DNA from: an uncultured Candidatus Melainabacteria bacterium
Lineage (GTDB): Bacteria > Cyanobacteriota > Vampirovibrionia > Gastranaerophilales > Gastranaerophilaceae
Reading direction: 5' to 3'
Assembly: GCA_934675225.1 (NCBI GenBank)
Contig: CAKUQA010000132.1
Coordinates: 1-5,174, forward strand
DNA: 5,174 bases
Shown here: positions 1 to 5,174 of the stretch, in pieces
Position numbering within the stretch: the stretch's first letter is position 1
Layout: each line of letters starts with the position of its first letter
Program-made: the position numbers and the translations under genes
Notes under the pieces: model-generated
Told to the model about the DNA's origin: nothing
The model's input: the letters and a program-made list of their open reading frames with translations, nothing else
Databases searched by the model: none

Positions 1-1027
1 CCATTAGTAATGCTAAAATAGGAGTTATTTTGGCATCATTTTCATCCAATAACTTAGTTATTACATTAAACTTATTATAAACTTGTTCAATTTCTCTTAA
101 TTGAAAATTATATAACTGCAAATAAAACATAAAAAATTTATGAAATTCGCTATAACCAGTAAGCCAGTTCCCTCGAGTGCCTTCCATTTGATTTTTTATT
201 TCGAACTTCTCTTTTAAAAACGAAATATAATCTCTCAAATTTGCTTGGGGAAGTTCTAATTCTAAATCAATAAATCGTCTTAAATATCCCTCTCCATCCA
301 TTCCACAACCATAAACATTACTAATAGTATGTTTCAATTGACTTCTGTCAATACCCAAAATAAATACTAAACCTTTTACATTAAACAAGTGTTTTACGGC
401 TTCTAATAATTCAATTGCAAAAGTTGGTCTACATCGTTCCAATTCATCAATAAAAATATATAAATTTTTACCTTCTAATCTTTTTATAATTTCTTGTAGT
501 CCTTCTTTAAAATTGCAAAGAGTATCTTGTAGTTGCTTATATTCTTCTAAAGTTGATATTTGAGGTGTTTTAATTAAATCAGCTTTTCTATATTTTTTTA
601 ATTCATCAATATTTATAATTCCACCAGAAGATTTATCTATGAAATTTTTTAATGATTTAACTATAATATCTTTGCAATTATTTAAATCTTCTTTAAAATC
701 ATAAGTTATTAACCCTTGTTGTTTCAATTGTTCCAAAAAATTATACAAAAATGGTAATAAAGGTTTTTCTACATAATCACAATCCCATGCATTAAAGAAA
801 ATAACATGTTCTTCATCATGGCTTAATTGTTCTGACCAACGTTTTAAAAAGAATGTTTTTCCACTACCATATTTAGCATTTATTGATAGAACATACGGTT
901 GTACAATAGATTTGATAATTTTGGAATAATTTTCTGCAACTTCTTTTCTTTTAAATAAATCATCACCCCATATATTATCAGGATTAATACTACTTTCTTC
1001 GTTCTTGAAACATATTGGAACTGCCAT
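1..1027 (-). CDS. KAP-family P-loop NTPase, 3' end beyond window
   Basis: Open for 342 codons from ATG 1027 to the window edge with no stop, so the C-terminus is missing. Seen: a Walker A loop at residues 51-58 (AKYGSGKT), a Walker B at about 189-195 (LYIFIDEL) running into ERCRP (197-201), then LGIDRSQL (224-231) and YLRRFIDLELELP (248-260). This order and wording is the signature of the KAP NTPase family (PF07693, the family of Kidins220 and phage-exclusion PifA). I see no hydrophobic membrane segment between Walker A and B, unlike the membrane-inserted KAP members, so a soluble protein is likely. The start has a strong site, AGGGGAG, six bases upstream (1034-1040). Base composition is near 25% GC against about 33% in the other genes. 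Family members include phage-exclusion proteins and the ATPase QatA of the Qat defence system. A defence role here is inferred from family and position only. It could instead be chromosomal DNA flanking the element. Confidence 0.88.
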   Translation of the reverse strand, partial: MAVPICFKNEESSINPDNIWGDDLFKRKEVAENYSKIIKSIVQPYVLSINAKYGSGKTFFLKRWSEQLSHDEEHVIFFNAWDCDYVEKPLLPFLYNFLEQLKQQGLITYDFKEDLNNCKDIIVKSLKNFIDKSSGGIINIDELKKYRKADLIKTPQISTLEEYKQLQDTLCNFKEGLQEIIKRLEGKNLYIFIDELERCRPTFAIELLEAVKHLFNVKGLVFILGIDRSQLKHTISNVYGCGMDGEGYLRRFIDLELELPQANLRDYISFLKEKFEIKNQMEGTRGNWLTGYSEFHKFFMFYLQLYNFQLREIEQVYNKFNVITKLLDENDAKITPILALLM

Positions 1028-1063
1028 TTTAAACTCCCCTTTTGATTATTTTTATTTTATTCA

Positions 1064-1092
1064 ATTATAAGGGAAATTCTTTGAAAAATAAA
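1064..1092 (-). promoter_or_regulatory. Candidate promoter of the KAP NTPase gene
   Basis: A perfect -10 hexamer TATAAT lies at 1069-1064 on the minus strand, with a weak -35 (TTTATT, 1092-1087) at 17 bases. Predicted transcription would begin near 1057, leaving a leader of about 30 bases that carries the AGGGGAG ribosome binding site. The -35 box would overlap the start of the gap just after the integrase stop. The region is very AT-rich, so a chance match is possible. No clear terminator separates it from the integrase, so readthrough may also supply transcription. Confidence 0.45.
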
Positions 1093-1117
1093 CTTTTTAA
1101 CAATTTATTATTTTCAA
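1081..1117. repeat. AT-rich imperfect inverted repeat at the integrase 3' end
   Basis: On the plus strand TTGAAAAATAA (1081-1091) is mirrored by TTATTTTCAA (1108-1117), with one unpaired A and a 16-base centre. It covers the last integrase codons and stop. It could form a weak hairpin on the minus-strand transcript or be an arm-type protein-binding site. The pairing is entirely A/T-rich apart from one G-C pair, so it may be chance. Confidence 0.25.
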
Positions 1118-2476
1118 TCCTGCATAAAACTCATCCATCTTGTTCGCGACCTGTGCTTCTTTCGATTTTATTATATGAGAGTAAGTATTCAGGGTTACAT
1201 TTTTATCTGCGTGTCCGAGTCTACCGCTTACAGTTACAATATCCTCACCTGATGAAATCAATAAGCTTGCGTTCGTATGTCGGAGTTGGTGAAAGGTTAT
1301 TTTCTGCAAATTATGACGTTTCAAAAAGTTTGTAAACCATTTATAAGGTCGTTGCGTGCTTATTGGTTTTCCATCTTCATGCAGGAAAACATATTCCCCA
1401 TTTTGCCAAGCAGTTCCGAATTTCAATCGGTTTTCTGTTTGTTGTTTTTTGTATTCTTTCAATAAAGATATTACAGTTTTAGAGGCTGTTACGGTTCTCA
1501 TGCCTGCATCAGTTTTCGGTTTTCCCTCAACATCTCCAATCCCTGCAATATAGTGTCTTTGTTTATTTATGCTTATTTCACATGTATTGAAGTTAATATC
1601 TTCCCATTTTAAACCTGTGAGTTCACCCTCTCTTAAACCAATATCTATCGCAAGATAAATCATTGTCATATACATCAATGGTTCACTACTTAACGCATTT
1701 AGCATTTCTGCGACTTGCTCATCATTGTAATATTTAGCTTTCGGCTTTGTTACTTTTTGAGGTTTTGCACGTTCAGCAGGATTGTTCACCAAGATATTCC
1801 AATCAACTGCAGTTGATAATATTGAATGAATTACAATATGGTGGTTACGAATAGTTTTTGTTGTTAGTGTATTTGTTGATTCACTTTTGAACATTCGATG
1901 AAAATCAAGTTTATAAACTTCGCAAAGTTTTTGAGCTGTTGCATAATTCGTTGCTTGTCCATTTTTAAGTCGTCTACAAGTTTTGGAAGAAATTCCTGTT
2001 GTTTTTATCATGTGAGCAATTGTTAGTGGTTCTAAATACTTTGTCAATTTGTTTGTCGGTGTAAACTTCCCATCTAGTCTAACACCTTCTTCAGTAAGGT
2101 TATTGTAGAATTGTATCAGGTGATGTGGTTGTATTTTTGCCAACTTTATATGACCGATTGCAGGCAATATTCGGTTAAGAATAATTTTGTAAGATTGTAA
2201 TGTTGTTAGAGCAAGATTTTTTTCGGCATAATCTTCAAGCCACTTTTGTGTAAATTCTGCAAAAGTTATTTTTTCACCATCTAAGTAAACTCCGTTTAAT
2301 ACTTCGTTTTCAAACATCACCATTTGACGATTAAGCTCTTTTTCTGCTTGTTTTGCAGTCAGTGTTTCATCGAGTTTGATAGTTTTTCTTTTGCGTAATT
2401 TTTTGCCCTTTGAGTCATAACCTTGACAAACTGTTAATCTATATGTATGTTCTGATATTTTTTCATAAAAAGCCAT
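1097..2476 (-). CDS. int: Tyrosine site-specific integrase/recombinase
   Basis: Catalyses integration and excision of the element by strand exchange at att sites, through a covalent 3'-phosphotyrosine. The 459 residues show an arm-type N-terminal DNA-binding region (about 1-60, rich in K/R), a core-binding SAM-like domain starting near residue 70 (FAEFTQKWL) and a C-terminal catalytic domain from about 250. The full catalytic set is readable: R282 (IGLREGEL), K321 (KTDAGMRT), H396-x-x-R399 (FHQLRH), H422 (LGHA) and nucleophile Y432 (NTYSH). It resembles the Tn916/Bacillota phage integrase group but is longer than the usual 370-400 residues. The excess is an insertion at about 139-199 that reads like a helix-turn-helix (TGISSKTCRRLKNG at 159-172) and splits the core-binding domain. 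The start is supported by AGAGG about nine bases upstream, and a second overlapping short ORF shares this leader. A terminator at 2541-2580 separates it from the primase, so expression probably needs its own promoter or readthrough. I found no convincing promoter. Confidence 0.95.
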   Translation of the reverse strand: MAFYEKISEHTYRLTVCQGYDSKGKKLRKRKTIKLDETLTAKQAEKELNRQMVMFENEVLNGVYLDGEKITFAEFTQKWLEDYAEKNLALTTLQSYKIILNRILPAIGHIKLAKIQPHHLIQFYNNLTEEGVRLDGKFTPTNKLTKYLEPLTIAHMIKTTGISSKTCRRLKNGQATNYATAQKLCEVYKLDFHRMFKSESTNTLTTKTIRNHHIVIHSILSTAVDWNILVNNPAERAKPQKVTKPKAKYYNDEQVAEMLNALSSEPLMYMTMIYLAIDIGLREGELTGLKWEDINFNTCEISINKQRHYIAGIGDVEGKPKTDAGMRTVTASKTVISLLKEYKKQQTENRLKFGTAWQNGEYVFLHEDGKPISTQRPYKWFTNFLKRHNLQKITFHQLRHTNASLLISSGEDIVTVSGRLGHADKNVTLNTYSHIIKSKEAQVANKMDEFYAGLKIINC

Positions 2477-2496
2477 TTTGTTTTCCTCTTTATCAT
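2434..2496 (-). CDS. Possible 20-residue leader ORF overlapping the integrase start
   Basis: An ATG at 2496 follows AAGGAG by ten bases, a better Shine-Dalgarno core than the one in front of the integrase ATG at 2476. It reads a different frame for 20 codons, rich in lysine and aromatic residues, and stops with TAA inside the integrase gene at 2434-2436. It may be a translational coupling or restraint device for the integrase. Equally, the AAGGAG could be chance in a purine-rich leader. No protein family is recognised. Confidence 0.2.
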   Translation of the reverse strand: MIKRKTKWLFMKKYQNIHID

Positions 2497-2540
2497 TTTC
2501 TATTATCTCCTTTTTCCAAACTTTCAGCTTCTTTTTCTTA

Positions 2541-2580
2541 AAAATAAATACAGGGTAACTGTTTTCAGGAGCTACCCTGT
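2541..2580 (-). terminator. Rho-independent terminator after the primase gene
   Basis: On the minus strand an 11-bp stem (arms 2580-2570 and 2560-2550, beginning ACAGGG, one G-U wobble) closes a nine-base loop. It is followed directly by the T-rich run TATTTATTTTT. It begins 20 bases after the primase stop, as expected for the end of the replication operon. On the plus strand the stem also pairs apart from one A-C mismatch, and a run of seven T lies about ten bases beyond it, so weak bidirectional activity is possible. Confidence 0.8.
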
Positions 2581-2600
2581 GTTTAGTCCTCTTTTTTTAT

Positions 2601-3503
2601 TTATCGATTGATTTTCTTAATACATTTCATATAATGTTCGTTGAAATCCTTACAACCGCATTTTGTAACAATTCGCTTGAACATCGGATATTTTTCAATA
2701 ATTTTTTCTGCAACTTTGTTACCTTCTTCGTCATTATCAACATACAGGTAGAATTGTTTATACTTTGAGAAGTCAACCTCTGTTATTTGTTTTAACAAAG
2801 ATTGAATGCCATTTGACGGTGTAACAATATGGTAGTGTTGAATTTGTCGTTGTTCTTTAAGGTGCTGATACAGAGCATAGCCATCAAAATAGCCTTCTAC
2901 TATCGCTAAAGCTTGTGTTGTCGGCTTGTATGAGTTAATCATCGCAAGTCCTGTTGGCGTTCCTTTTTGCCGAGTTAAGCCATCTTTGCTAAAATTGTAT
3001 GGTCTAAATTCAAACCCTAGAATTGTATTGGCTTTTTCTGTCGAATATTGAAATGTTGGAATTACCCAACGTCTTTTATCAACATCTACTCCAAGCTTAA
3101 CTTCTCTAGTTGTTGATAACCTTAATCCTCTTTTTCTAAGTAACAAACGAGGAAGCATATCAATTGTTTGCAGTCTTTCGTTACATTCTTGCATATAGAA
3201 TTTAAACTCCAATTGCTTTTGTTGTGTAAAAATATGTTTAAAACGGTCTGTATTGTTACAATCCGAATTAAGTTTTAGATTTAATTTACCTTTGCTTTTT
3301 TGAAGAATTTCTCTCAATATCATTGGAGCGTGGCTATTATCAGCAAAACACCAAAGAATACCTTTTGTGGAATTGAATTTTAAGTTATCTCGACCTGAGT
3401 CTTTGCACATTGGACACTGCCAAAAGTATTCATCGCCTGACTGTTTTTCAGGTTCGCCTAATACTTCGATAATTAAGTCTAGTGTTAGTTTGTTCATTTG
3501 CAT
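2601..3503 (-). CDS. Small stand-alone DnaG-like primase (zinc finger + Toprim)
   Basis: Likely makes RNA primers for replication of the element. Of 300 residues, the N-terminal part carries a zinc-binding motif, C30-P-M-C33 with C52 and H58 (WCFADNSH), comparable to the CHC2 finger of DnaG. Around 122-150, LRKRGL...VIPTF matches the stretch that precedes Toprim in DnaG-type primases. The Toprim fold follows: E203 in IVEGYFDG, then D256 and D258 in YVDNDEEG, with KDFNE (285-289) near the end. The protein stops just after Toprim and has no helicase domain, unlike T7 gp4-type fusions. The helicase-like ATPase is encoded separately upstream. ATG 3503 has AAAGG seven bases upstream (3511-3515); a second ATG two codons later is an alternative. 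A terminator follows 20 bases after the stop, making this the last gene of the replication operon. Toprim-containing proteins of other function exist, but the zinc finger plus this spacing favours primase. Confidence 0.88.
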   Translation of the reverse strand: MQMNKLTLDLIIEVLGEPEKQSGDEYFWQCPMCKDSGRDNLKFNSTKGILWCFADNSHAPMILREILQKSKGKLNLKLNSDCNNTDRFKHIFTQQKQLEFKFYMQECNERLQTIDMLPRLLLRKRGLRLSTTREVKLGVDVDKRRWVIPTFQYSTEKANTILGFEFRPYNFSKDGLTRQKGTPTGLAMINSYKPTTQALAIVEGYFDGYALYQHLKEQRQIQHYHIVTPSNGIQSLLKQITEVDFSKYKQFYLYVDNDEEGNKVAEKIIEKYPMFKRIVTKCGCKDFNEHYMKCIKKINR

Positions 3504-3548
3504 TTTTATACCTTTCTGGTTTTATGGTAAATCTGGTCCATCCCAGTA

Positions 3549-3626
3549 TTAACTTGTATTTTGATAAATATCAAGGTGGCAATTGCGGTAATTGCCTTTA
3601 AACGCAAGCATTACGGAGATTGACAT
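3549..3626 (-). CDS. Possible 25-residue ORF between helicase and primase genes
   Basis: ATG 3626 lies 12 bases after the stop of the upstream gene, with AGG five bases before it, a normal operon spacing. It encodes 25 residues starting MSISVMLAF and ends at TAA 3551-3549. The same frame continues after that TAA with YWDGPDLP to a second TAA at 3524-3522. Those eight residues look protein-like, so the ORF may be a slightly longer small gene interrupted by a nonsense change. Two inverted repeats lie inside it, which argues instead for a regulatory region. No family is recognised. Confidence 0.25.
   Translation of the reverse strand: MSISVMLAFKGNYRNCHLDIYQNTS
3561..3574. repeat. Palindrome TTGATA-AA-TATCAA
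   Basis: A perfect 6+2+6 inverted repeat in the gap upstream of the primase. Its size and symmetry would suit a dimeric regulator's operator, or a short hairpin (5 bp stem, 4-base loop) in the minus-strand transcript. It is four bases from a second inverted repeat. Confidence 0.4.
3578..3596. repeat. Inverted repeat GGCAATT-GCGGT-AATTGCC
   Basis: A perfect 7-bp inverted repeat with a five-base centre, one of the more GC-containing spots in an AT-rich gap. It lies next to the palindrome at 3561-3574. It is not followed by a T run on the minus strand, so it is not a usual terminator. An operator, an RNA hairpin in front of the primase, or part of a replication origin are all possible; none is shown. 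Confidence 0.4.
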
Positions 3627-3638
3627 TTTTACCTATGT

Positions 3639-4292
3639 TTATATTAAGTTCTCAAGTTCTGAAACCCCATTGTCTAAATCTTCTGATTTTGCAGTTGTGA
3701 GCCAATAAGCACGACCAGAATTATTATTTATAGGTTTGCTTAATAGCTGATATCCTTGAGACTGGGCAATTTCAGCAACACTTTGCATATCATCATCAAA
3801 ACTATTTTTGAATTTATTTCGAGATACACCAAATTGTTTGAAATGAATAGTTGTCAAATCATTCTTTTTGAACTCTTTGCCAATATTTTCAAGAAAAAAT
3901 TTGAAAATTTTGTCACATCTATCTTCAAACGAAGGGCGGAAATTTAAAAATTTTATAAAATCAACGCTTAATTTTTCAACCGTATCAATAGCCATTTCCA
4001 TATCCTCAGGGTTTATAAAAAGTACACTCGGATGATTAAGGCAAGCATACTGACATGCGATTTTTATGGCTTTTAGTTCCCTAGAACGCATTTCCTTTTG
4101 AATAAGCGTATTTTGTTCTTTTTGAATCATTGAATTAATTTTGAGTCTATAAGGGTACAAAACTTTAACAAAAGTTTCTTCTGTAAGCTCATATTGAGCA
4201 TTGTTTTCAACCTTTTCAAAAATCTCATACAACTGAAGCCCGATGGCTTTTAAATCGCTGTAATACTTTTCTTCCATCAGGTTCCATTTCAT
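3639..4292 (-). CDS. C-terminal part of a DUF3987-type replication helicase (frameshifted half)
   Basis: A 217-residue frame whose content fits the region after the ATPase core of DUF3987-type proteins: an alpha-helical lid with ELKAIKIACQYACLNHP (72-88), then INPEDMEMAIDTVEKL (93-108), the usual helix pair at the end of such ATPases. About 124-200 (DRCDKIFKFF to GRAYWLTT) looks like a winged helix, possibly for DNA binding. It has no P-loop of its own. Its first 68 bases overlap the upstream frame, and no convincing ribosome binding site stands before ATG 4292 or the in-frame ATG 4277. Both facts suggest it is not an independent gene but the tail of the preceding one, displaced by one base. 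If both proteins are really made separately, they would have to assemble to rebuild one ATPase. Confidence 0.7.
   Translation of the reverse strand: MKWNLMEEKYYSDLKAIGLQLYEIFEKVENNAQYELTEETFVKVLYPYRLKINSMIQKEQNTLIQKEMRSRELKAIKIACQYACLNHPSVLFINPEDMEMAIDTVEKLSVDFIKFLNFRPSFEDRCDKIFKFFLENIGKEFKKNDLTTIHFKQFGVSRNKFKNSFDDDMQSVAEIAQSQGYQLLSKPINNNSGRAYWLTTAKSEDLDNGVSELENLI
4225..4292 (-). other. Frameshift junction within the helicase gene
   Basis: Here the upstream frame runs on for a short unrelated tail (KVLQRFKSHRASVV) to a TGA at 4227-4225, while the downstream frame takes over in +1. Dropping one A from the AAAA run at 4270-4267 gives a smooth join, EMEPDGRKYYSDLKAIG. Removing a base near 4276-4275 gives EMEPD-EEKYYSDLK. 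Slippage in the short A run during replication, or a sequencing error, would explain it. I see no classical programmed frameshift signal. Confidence 0.6.
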
Positions 4293-5174
4293 GATGTTCT
4301 AATTCAGGCATGAAAGTAATTATACAACGACGACTTAAACCTGTTTCCATAAGTAGGTTGAAATTTTTTAATAAATCAGACTTAAATGCTGTTGGGTCAG
4401 AGTAGAGTAAGGCATTAACTGGTAAATCTTCAATATCTTCTTCTCTGTTTTCACCTTTAATACTCTTGGCTCGGAGTATACCGCTATAAGCTTCAAATAA
4501 CATATTAAAAAATAATTTTTGCTCCGTTGTCATGTTACAAAGATATAATCCAAGCTCTGCAATTTTTATCATTAAACCAGCAAATTTTGCTTTTTTAAAA
4601 ACTTTAGCATCACGGAAAAGTCCTTCTCTTGTCCCATCAGAAACCTCCATAACCAAATTCCCAAATTCTCTCATTTGTTCTTTTACAAATTTCTCACGTT
4701 GTTGCTGTTTTTCTTCACCTGGAAATTTTTGCCTTGCTTCTATTTCAAACTTTTGTTTTAGCCCTGCTTTTAATGTTTCTACTGTAAATTTAAACCAAAG
4801 TTTAAATTGGTAAAACACAAACTTATCTAATTCATCTGACATACGGTCTTTGCCTGCACCTGATGGCATAAAGTTTATTGCATAGTGATTACAGAAGCCA
4901 GTACTACCATTTTCAGCATATTTTATTCGTTTAAACGCTAATGTTTGAGCATTTTTTGCTAAGACAGTATTGATTATTGCATTCATTGGTCTTTCGGAAT
5001 GAAATGCCCTCATTGTTTGCACCGCTTGTGCTAATGGTTTAGGCATGTGCAAATCGCCAATCTTACAAGTAACTTTATCTGATGCTTGAGTTCTTTGGTA
5101 CAAGTCTGTTAACATAGGATTCATTTCAATTCTCTGCACGGGTGTAATTGTTTTTTGCTCTATTCCTCCAATTT
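4225..5174 (-). CDS. DUF3987-type helicase/replication ATPase, N-terminal part, 5' partial
   Basis: Likely the NTP-driven helicase or initiator partner of the primase. Counting from GTG 5139: P-loop variant MPSGAGKD (91-98), a long charged helical, coiled-coil-like segment (101-160), DGTREGLF (168-175), the Walker B-like KIAELGLYL (192-200), and TGLSRRCIITF (266-276) holding probable arginine fingers R270/R271. The trio GT-x-EGL, ELG-x-YL and the arginine region is typical of DUF3987-type proteins. The usual Ser/Thr after the P-loop lysine is Asp98. The start is unresolved: the frame is open past GTG 5139 to the window edge (reading GGIEQKTITP), the GGAGG at 5169-5165 is too far from that GTG, and ATG 5124 has only a weak AGAG. 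The gene therefore probably begins outside the window. It ends by frameshift at 4225; joined to the next frame it would be about 500 residues or more, a normal family length. Confidence 0.72.
   Translation of the reverse strand, partial: IGGIEQKTITPVQRIEMNPMLTDLYQRTQASDKVTCKIGDLHMPKPLAQAVQTMRAFHSERPMNAIINTVLAKNAQTLAFKRIKYAENGSTGFCNHYAINFMPSGAGKDRMSDELDKFVFYQFKLWFKFTVETLKAGLKQKFEIEARQKFPGEEKQQQREKFVKEQMREFGNLVMEVSDGTREGLFRDAKVFKKAKFAGLMIKIAELGLYLCNMTTEQKLFFNMLFEAYSGILRAKSIKGENREEDIEDLPVNALLYSDPTAFKSDLLKNFNLLMETGLSRRCIITFMPELEHHEMEPDGRKVLQRFKSHRASVV

Noticed and set aside
1042..1553. Three plus-strand open frames (97, 62 and 65 codons) within or at the end of the integrase gene
   Set aside because: They lie opposite a clearly conserved integrase coding frame, lack recognisable motifs and are antisense shadows.
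2581..2600. A separate plus-strand terminator using the T run at 2592-2598
   Set aside because: No plus-strand gene precedes it, and the T run is about ten bases from the stem; the minus-strand reading is better.
3367..3552. Plus-strand open frame of 61 codons opposite the primase start
   Set aside because: Antisense to the zinc-finger region of the primase; no motif or convincing start signal.
3756..3947. Plus-strand open frame of 63 codons
   Set aside because: Antisense to the helicase C-terminal frame, with composition typical of a reverse-strand shadow.
4261..4292. Programmed ribosomal frameshifting joining the two helicase frames
   Set aside because: The needed shift is +1, the A run is only four bases, and no slippery heptamer, shifty stop or following structure is seen; a plain indel is simpler.
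4532..4813. Plus-strand open frame of 93 codons
   Set aside because: Antisense to the ATPase region holding the GT-x-EGL and ELG motifs; serine/phenylalanine-rich as expected from a reversed Lys/Glu-rich gene.
1..5174. CRISPR array, tRNA or rRNA genes, insertion sequences
   Set aside because: No regularly spaced repeats, cloverleaf-like segments, rRNA-like stretches or transposase motifs were seen on either strand by eye.

Overview
The window is AT-rich (KAP gene about 25% GC in sampled lines, the rest about 32-35%). All credible genes read on the minus strand, so the biological order runs from high to low coordinates. Purine-rich Shine-Dalgarno sites, a Tn916/phage-type tyrosine integrase and the low GC suggest an integrated mobile element in a member of the Bacillota. 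The genus cannot be named from the sequence. No capsid, tail, terminase or conjugation gene is visible, so a phage satellite, a small integrative element or the early end of a prophage are all possible.

Layout in transcription order. (1) About 5174-3639: a DUF3987-type helicase/replication ATPase split over two overlapping reading frames. The upstream part (4225 to the window edge) carries the P-loop, the Walker B-like ELG motif and the arginine-finger region. The downstream part (3639-4292) carries the helical lid region and a probable winged-helix tail. They look like one ancestral gene broken by a one-base shift near 4267-4276. (2) 3504-3638: a short intergenic stretch with a possible 25-codon ORF and two adjacent inverted repeats. 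(3) 2601-3503: a small stand-alone DnaG-like primase (zinc finger plus Toprim). (4) 2541-2580: a strong hairpin terminator facing out of the primase gene. (5) 1097-2476: a tyrosine integrase with a complete catalytic set and an HTH-like insertion, preceded by a possible short overlapping leader ORF. (6) 1-1027: a KAP-family P-loop NTPase with its own ribosome binding site and candidate promoter. Its 3' end lies outside the window.

The helicase-like ATPase and primase together look like a self-replication module, and the integrase inserts or excises the element. The KAP NTPase sits beyond the integrase, where satellites and islands often carry accessory or anti-phage cargo. It is clearly more AT-rich than its neighbours. 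It is the best lead for an undescribed defence-type gene, but its C-terminal effector region, any partners and the element boundary are out of view, so its role is inference only.
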